This document shows positions 36,077 to 39,853 of a stretch of DNA of 39,853 nucleotides, piece by piece (the stretch's first letter is position 1; every line of letters begins with the position of its first letter). Source of the DNA: Nitrospinota bacterium (GTDB taxonomy: Bacteria > UBA8248); NCBI GenBank assembly GCA_026706735.1, contig JAPOYD010000018.1, forward strand, positions 1 through 39,853, written 5' to 3'. A model generated the notes under the pieces. The model had not been told where the DNA came from. It saw only the letters and a list, made by a program, of their open reading frames with translations, and did not search any database. Both the position numbers and the translations under genes were made by a program.

Positions 36077-37212
36077 TTGTCGAATACCTCCTGCGCCGCT
36101 GCGAGACCGCATCCTCTTTGGAGTGAATAGCCCAGATCGGCGAGGGTCGATTCCAGCGCGCCGACCGTGGCCAGCACGTCGGAGGAATCCACATACCCGA
36201 GGTGCCCGATCCGGAAAATCCTGCCGCTCAAGCCGTCTTGTCCTCCGGCGATGGTCACCCCGTGCGCATCCTGCATCCTTAAGGGAATCGCCTTTCCGTC
36301 CACTCCCTCGGGGACGCAGACAGCGGTGACCGCCTCGCTCCTCAAGTCGCGGGGGAATATGGCGAGACCAAGAGCCTCGACCGCCGCCCCCGTCGCCCGC
36401 GCGAGCCTTGCATGCCGCGCGAAGATGTTTTCCAGCCCCTCCTCGCGCATCATGTCGAGCGCGACAGCCAGACCCGCCAGAAGGGAAATCGCCGGAGTCC
36501 AGGCGGTGGTGTTCTTCATCTGGCTTTTTCGCTCGATCCCGAGGTCGAAGTAATATCGCGGCGAGGTCGATTCCGACGCGGCGCGCCAGGCCCGCTCGCT
36601 CAGCCAGACGAAAGCCAGCCCCGGCGGGAGCATGAGCGCCTTCTGGCTCCCCGTGATCACCGCGTCCAGGTCCCATTCCTCGACTTTAAGATCATACACG
36701 CCCAGGGCGGTGATGGCGTCCACCACCACGAGCGTATCGGGCGATCGCTCGCGGACGACTCTCGCGACGGCCTGCACGTCGTGCTTGGCGCCGGTGGAAG
36801 TCTCGCTCGCCTGCATCAGCAGGGCCTTGTGCCCTCCCCTTTCAAGGCGCGCTTCGAGAACGCCCATGTCGACCGAGCGGCCCCATTCCACCTCCAGAAC
36901 GTCCGCCTCGACCCCGTATGCCGCGCAAAGCTCCGTCCAGCGCTCGCCGAATTTGCCGCCCTCGATGACGAGCGCGGAATCGCCCGGAGAGAGCAGGTTC
37001 GCCACCGCCGCCTCCATGCCGCCCGAACCCGAAGCGGCGAGGGTGATGACGTCGCCGTTCGTCTGGAAGAGCCATTCGAGGCCGCGCCGCGCTCCTTCAA
37101 AGTGCGCTTCGAACTCTCGCGTACGATGGTGGATCAGGGGCCGCGCCATGGCTTCGAGCACCCGGTGGGGGACCGGCGTGGGACCGGGGGCCATGAGGTG
37201 GTGCTTGTTCAT
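36073..37212 (-). CDS. Class V aminotransferase (serine/alanine-glyoxylate type)
   Basis: This is a 379-residue PLP enzyme. The N-terminus MNKHHLMAPGPTPVP and the RTREFEAHFEGAR stretch are typical of the family; the PLP lysine is in ITGSQKALMLPPGLAF (Lys191) and DAITALGVYDL carries the cofactor-contacting aspartate. Coupling to SerA by a 4-base overlap suggests it converts 3-phosphohydroxypyruvate to phosphoserine in place of SerC, as class V relatives do in some bacteria and archaea. Serine-glyoxylate transamination is the alternative. It opens the operon and has a promoter about 60 bases upstream and a purine-rich AGGGAAAGAG site before the ATG. Confidence 0.88.
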   Translation of the reverse strand: MNKHHLMAPGPTPVPHRVLEAMARPLIHHRTREFEAHFEGARRGLEWLFQTNGDVITLAASGSGGMEAAVANLLSPGDSALVIEGGKFGERWTELCAAYGVEADVLEVEWGRSVDMGVLEARLERGGHKALLMQASETSTGAKHDVQAVARVVRERSPDTLVVVDAITALGVYDLKVEEWDLDAVITGSQKALMLPPGLAFVWLSERAWRAASESTSPRYYFDLGIERKSQMKNTTAWTPAISLLAGLAVALDMMREEGLENIFARHARLARATGAAVEALGLAIFPRDLRSEAVTAVCVPEGVDGKAIPLRMQDAHGVTIAGGQDGLSGRIFRIGHLGYVDSSDVLATVGALESTLADLGYSLQRGCGLAAAQEVFDK

Positions 37213-37269
37213 TTTTCGCTCTTTCCCTGAAGTGAGTCGTTGCGGACGAACATACTGCTACGCCCAAAG

Positions 37270-37298
37270 GATATACCATTCCCCGCAAAACCCCTCAA
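37270..37298 (-). promoter_or_regulatory. Sigma70-type promoter for aminotransferase-serA-hisZ-purA operon
   Basis: On the minus strand TTGAGG (37293-37298) and TATATC (37270-37275) are separated by exactly 17 bases. Each matches consensus at four of six positions. The predicted transcript would start about 50 bases before the ATG at 37212. Confidence 0.5.
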
Positions 37299-37525
37299 GC
37301 GATATCGTGTGAAATCGGAGGGGCAGGACGAGGATTCGGTTACTGACTCCTGGCTGTCGAGATTGTATATCTCATAAACCCGTTTCGAGAGGTCGTTCCA
37401 TGCACGTATTCGCGAGGGCATGTAGGGGACGTATATGCGTGGGGCGGTCCCTAAGAGGAGCCGCCACCTACAAACTCAATAATCATCCAAAAGACGCGGG
37501 ACATAGACAGAACAAACATCCACAC

Positions 37526-37554
37526 AAAAAAACCGGGGGGCCGAAGCCCCCCGG
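37526..37554 (-). terminator. Rho-independent terminator of the porin gene
   Basis: Read on the minus strand, CCGGGGGGC and GCCCCCCGG form a perfect nine-pair stem closed by a TTCG tetraloop, followed by seven T residues. It starts 42 bases after the porin stop codon. This is a textbook intrinsic terminator. Confidence 0.95.
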
Positions 37555-37596
37555 TCGTCGTCGCGTCAGGTGAGGACGCGAACGTCCATCAAACCC

Positions 37597-38955
37597 CTAG
37601 AAGATGTGGCGCAGAGATACTGCGGTGTACCAAGAGTCGTCCTTGTCGTTCGCGCCGTAGTCGCCGGCCGCCAGGTACGCGAACCCCGCGCGAAGCTGGA
37701 GCTTGGGATAAATGTTCCAGATCATGCCCACGTCTAACTCGGTGCCGAAGTCCTCGTCGCCCTCGTCGTCGGCTTCCGCGGACTGCACGACGTATATCCC
37801 GGCGCCCAGATTCAGGGTCTTGCTGACTTGATACGTAACCCCGACATCGGCCGCGAACACGCCGTTCACCTGGCCATACCTGCCATCCCTGGTCTTTTGC
37901 CCATAGACACGTTCATTCGCGTCAACGGTCATGATGTTGCCGCGGCCGGTAGTGAGAATACCACCCTGAATATCGCCCGCGTTGGGCATCAGTTTACTGA
38001 AATTGCCTTCTTCCGTTGCGTCGCTGTCATCGCCCGAGAACATCGTCAGGTTGGCCAGGAGCTTCATTTTGCCCAGGCTGGCGGAACTTCTCAGCAGAAA
38101 CGCCCAGCCGGAGGCATCCACACCAGGGCCCGCATCTCCACCCACAGAGACGCCCGAGGCGTTCAAACCGAAAATGCCTACTTTCGTCTTGGCGTGCAGG
38201 GCGGCGTAGGTGAGGGATTTGCCCTTGCCGTCGCGATGCATGGCCACCCAGGGAGTCAGCGTGACCGTCGGGGAGACCTTGATGCCCAGAGCCGCGAAGT
38301 AGCTGTCTTTGTTCTCATCTTCGCCACCGACCAGGTTCTTGGTCTTATCGGGAATATGCGTACCAGCCCGAACCATGAACATGCTGAGCGACATGTTCTT
38401 GCTGAGCTTGCCGTAGAGCCCGATGCCCGGCTTACGATTGGAGCCGGCGGAGTCGAAAATTTCCCTGTCCGGGGAGGTGTAGTCCTCCCGGCCCATGCGC
38501 ATGCGGAGCGCGCTGCCCGGAATTGCGAAATCGATATGCCAGCGGTTCGTTCCCACGCCGACGCGGCCGCCGCCGTTTTGGCCCCAGACCGCGTTCGCAT
38601 TCGCAACTCTGTTACTTTTAGCTCCCTTATCATCAGCTACAGTTCCCGAAGCTTCCCACCAGTCGATTTCCCACCTGGCCTTGATATGGCCTTTACCGAC
38701 AGTCGTCAAGAAGTTCGGCCTGATCAACGAGTCGATACCCTGGGTGGAGTCGTTGTTATCTTCGTCCTGATCGAGGTTGTTGGCGCTGAAGGCGCGAACA
38801 CGGTAGAAACCTTTCAGCTTCAAGCTCACCCCCGCTGGAGCCTTCTTCTTCGCCTTCTTCATCGCGGGCTTTTTCATCTTCTTGGCCGCATCAACCGGCG
38901 TAGTGAAGGCCGCTAGGAGCGCCATCGCAAATAAAGCTAACAGAAGTTTCTTCAT
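37597..38955 (-). CDS. Outer-membrane beta-barrel porin with lysine-rich N-terminal segment
   Basis: The 452-residue protein starts with a signal peptide (MKKLLLALFAMALLAAFTTP, then VDA). A short lysine-rich stretch of about 18 residues (KKMKKPAMKKAKKKAPAG) follows, then a long beta-rich region with alternating hydrophobic residues, and it ends in phenylalanine (LRHIF), the usual BAM insertion signal. Acidic clusters (DQDEDNND, AEADDEGDED) probably lie in surface loops, and no cysteine is visible in the mature chain. It resembles general porins of uncultured proteobacteria, but substrate specificity cannot be read. A good GAGGAG site lies before the ATG and a strong terminator follows, so it is a single-gene unit, probably highly expressed. 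Confidence 0.8.
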   Translation of the reverse strand: MKKLLLALFAMALLAAFTTPVDAAKKMKKPAMKKAKKKAPAGVSLKLKGFYRVRAFSANNLDQDEDNNDSTQGIDSLIRPNFLTTVGKGHIKARWEIDWWEASGTVADDKGAKSNRVANANAVWGQNGGGRVGVGTNRWHIDFAIPGSALRMRMGREDYTSPDREIFDSAGSNRKPGIGLYGKLSKNMSLSMFMVRAGTHIPDKTKNLVGGEDENKDSYFAALGIKVSPTVTLTPWVAMHRDGKGKSLTYAALHAKTKVGIFGLNASGVSVGGDAGPGVDASGWAFLLRSSASLGKMKLLANLTMFSGDDSDATEEGNFSKLMPNAGDIQGGILTTGRGNIMTVDANERVYGQKTRDGRYGQVNGVFAADVGVTYQVSKTLNLGAGIYVVQSAEADDEGDEDFGTELDVGMIWNIYPKLQLRAGFAYLAAGDYGANDKDDSWYTAVSLRHIF

Positions 38956-39023
38956 GTGTGTTTCTCCTCACTAGAGGTTGAAAAAAATGTTGCCGTCTTC
39001 CTTCATGTTCTATGTCCTGGATT

Positions 39024-39029
39024 TGTCAA
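39024..39029 (-). promoter_or_regulatory. Possible -35 element of the porin promoter
   Basis: A perfect TTGACA occurs on the minus strand about 70 bases upstream of the porin ATG. The sequence at the correct spacing for a -10 (CATGAA or ATGAAG) is poor, so this is a weak call. Confidence 0.3.
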
Positions 39030-39433
39030 TGTTTCCGCATCTGTGCTTCGTCGTCTGCAACAGGGCTTCTATCTCGCATCACCCCCTCTCTTCAATGCTG
39101 CCCCGTACGTCGACAAGGTTCTATCGAGCGAACCGGTATTTTGTCGCTTGTGTAAACACTTTCCCATTGAAGAAAACCGTCATTTCATTCCCCATTTCCC
39201 AAAGAATAGAGAAGATGGTGTTCTTTGTCAACAAACAATCCCAAGGGAAATCCAAAAAAATCATTTCTTCACAATTCGAATTTCCCCCTATCTACCGAAA
39301 TGGGAGTAAAGGTTTAACAATCGTAAAATCAAACTTTTACGAAAAAATGAGCGTCAGAAAAAAGCGACGTGAAATTCATCGCCTTACCCCGGTCTTTGCA
39401 GCCCGAGAAAAAAATTTTCATTCACCGGGCGAA

Positions 39434-39454
39434 AAGGCGTCCAAAATACGCCTT
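39434..39454 (-). terminator. Possible terminator downstream of the FG-GAP gene
   Basis: On the minus strand AAGGCGT and ACGCCTT form a perfect seven-pair stem around a seven-base loop, followed by two further T residues. It lies about 110 bases beyond the FG-GAP stop codon. The T-run is short, so termination is uncertain. Confidence 0.35.
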
Positions 39455-39565
39455 CCACCTCTTAAAAAACCGACCTATATCTGATCATCCGACATGCGAT
39501 TCGGACCGTCTTCTGATCCCAGCCGATTGGGGTACCCATCGGGCGATTGATGCCGCCGGAAAACT

Positions 39566-39853
39566 CTATTCCCTGATCTTGTAGAAAAAGAGTTGGCTCT
39601 TCGCGCTGGAGAACGCGCTCACACTCGTCGTCGCCACCACAAGGTCGTCGAAACCGTCGTTATCTGCGTCTCCTAAGGCGAAATCCACGATTCCGTTGCT
39701 CATTTTCCTGGTGCGCCAAGTTTCATACAATCCACTCCCATCCCAAACCAGACTCGCTATCTGTCCCTCGGAAATTCCCAGTCCCGGCGCGAGGATGGCG
39801 GCGTATTCGTTGTGAATCACCAAAACCTCATCCACTTCGTCCCTGTCGACGTC
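39566..39853 (-). CDS. FG-GAP/VCBS repeat protein, C-terminal end, 5' part beyond window
   Basis: The frame is open to the window edge and gives the last 95 residues of a longer protein. Two calcium-loop motifs of FG-GAP repeats are visible: DVDRDEVDEVLVI at the very start and DADNDGFDDLVVA at about residues 62-74, spaced as successive propeller blades. The chain ends SAKSQLFFYKIRE. Such repeats form beta-propellers, usually in exported or surface proteins. The N-terminus and any signal peptide lie outside the window. It is on the same strand as the porin but separated by the AT-richer spacer. Confidence 0.75.
   Translation of the reverse strand, partial: DVDRDEVDEVLVIHNEYAAILAPGLGISEGQIASLVWDGSGLYETWRTRKMSNGIVDFALGDADNDGFDDLVVATTSVSAFSSAKSQLFFYKIRE

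Larger units (their letters stand above)
37213..37596. other. Intergenic region between porin terminator and aminotransferase operon
   Basis: No gene is supported in these 384 bases. On the minus strand it holds the operon promoter (37270-37298) and, at its far end, the porin terminator. A hairpin at 37443-37465 (GGCGG/CCGCC plus an inner three-pair stem) has no T-run on either side and could be part of a leader or small RNA, but there is no further evidence. Confidence 0.4.
38956..39565. other. AT-richer intergenic region between porin and FG-GAP gene
   Basis: These 610 bases carry no convincing gene; short open frames in them lack ribosome-binding sites and family resemblance. Base composition is noticeably AT-richer than the flanks, with several A-runs. 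It contains a possible -35 (TTGACA, minus strand, 39024-39029) for the porin and a hairpin at 39434-39454 that may terminate the FG-GAP gene. The rest is unexplained. Confidence 0.45.

Noticed and set aside
38978-39484. 168-codon plus-strand open frame in the AT-richer spacer
   Set aside because: It has no ribosome-binding site, no recognisable domain and an erratic amino-acid composition; it is more likely chance in AT-richer DNA.

Overview
This is a stretch of a bacterial chromosome. Most of it is GC-rich and looks Gram-negative: there is an outer-membrane porin with a C-terminal aromatic residue, a Tat translocase, several exported proteins and a quinone-synthesis cluster. No rRNA, tRNA or CRISPR array was seen. 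The lineage cannot be fixed from sequence alone. The gene set (probable futalosine-type menaquinone enzymes, HisZ, class V aminotransferase next to SerA, NtrC-like regulator) would suit a deltaproteobacterium-like or related deep proteobacterial or candidate lineage, but that is inference.

Region 1 (1-7998) is accessory. It opens with an AT-richer pair, the end of a DUF5131 (phage Gp37/Gp68-type) gene overlapping a TcmP (three-Cys-motif partner) gene. The pair stops abruptly beside a broken copy of the 3' end of the transketolase-like gene whose intact copy lies at 7999-10371. Between the two copies of that 3' end (1467-1595 and 7999-8127, about 91% identical by eye) sit an exported protein of unknown function, a GPP34 protein, two convergent exported ankyrin proteins, a YbdK-type carboxylate-amine ligase and a truncated duplicate of the exported protein. 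The layout suggests an integration or recombination hotspot at the 3' end of the transketolase-like gene.

Region 2 (7999-26963) is about 19 kb of almost uninterrupted minus-strand genes. In transcription order they are: PaaK-type CoA ligase, SCP2-type thiolase, Zn-ribbon/OB-fold protein (DUF35 type), a degenerate NtrC-like regulator, a stand-alone GlmU-type uridylyltransferase, a strong extended -10 promoter, an archaeal-type nucleotidyltransferase/acyltransferase fusion, GlmS, a GlmM-like mutase with a C-terminal extension, a stand-alone left-handed beta-helix acyltransferase, a PcrA/UvrD helicase, GatC, UbiD/MqnL, UbiA/MqnP, UbiE/MenG and the transketolase-like enzyme. The middle block supplies UDP-N-acetylglucosamine through an unusually divided set of enzymes. 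The UbiD-UbiA-UbiE block makes a quinone, probably menaquinone.

Region 3 (27153-31741) holds a DnaQ/GIY-YIG fusion nuclease, divergent from a tatA/B-tatC operon, followed by acylphosphatase and a convergent CcdA-like membrane protein with an unusual insertion.

Region 4 (31867-37212) is a tight minus-strand biosynthetic operon: class V aminotransferase, SerA, HisZ and PurA. Each junction is a 4-base ATGA overlap, and a recognisable promoter lies upstream.

Region 5 (37213-39853) contains a porin with a lysine-rich N-terminus and a textbook terminator, a 610-base AT-richer spacer, and the C-terminal end of an FG-GAP repeat protein cut by the window edge.
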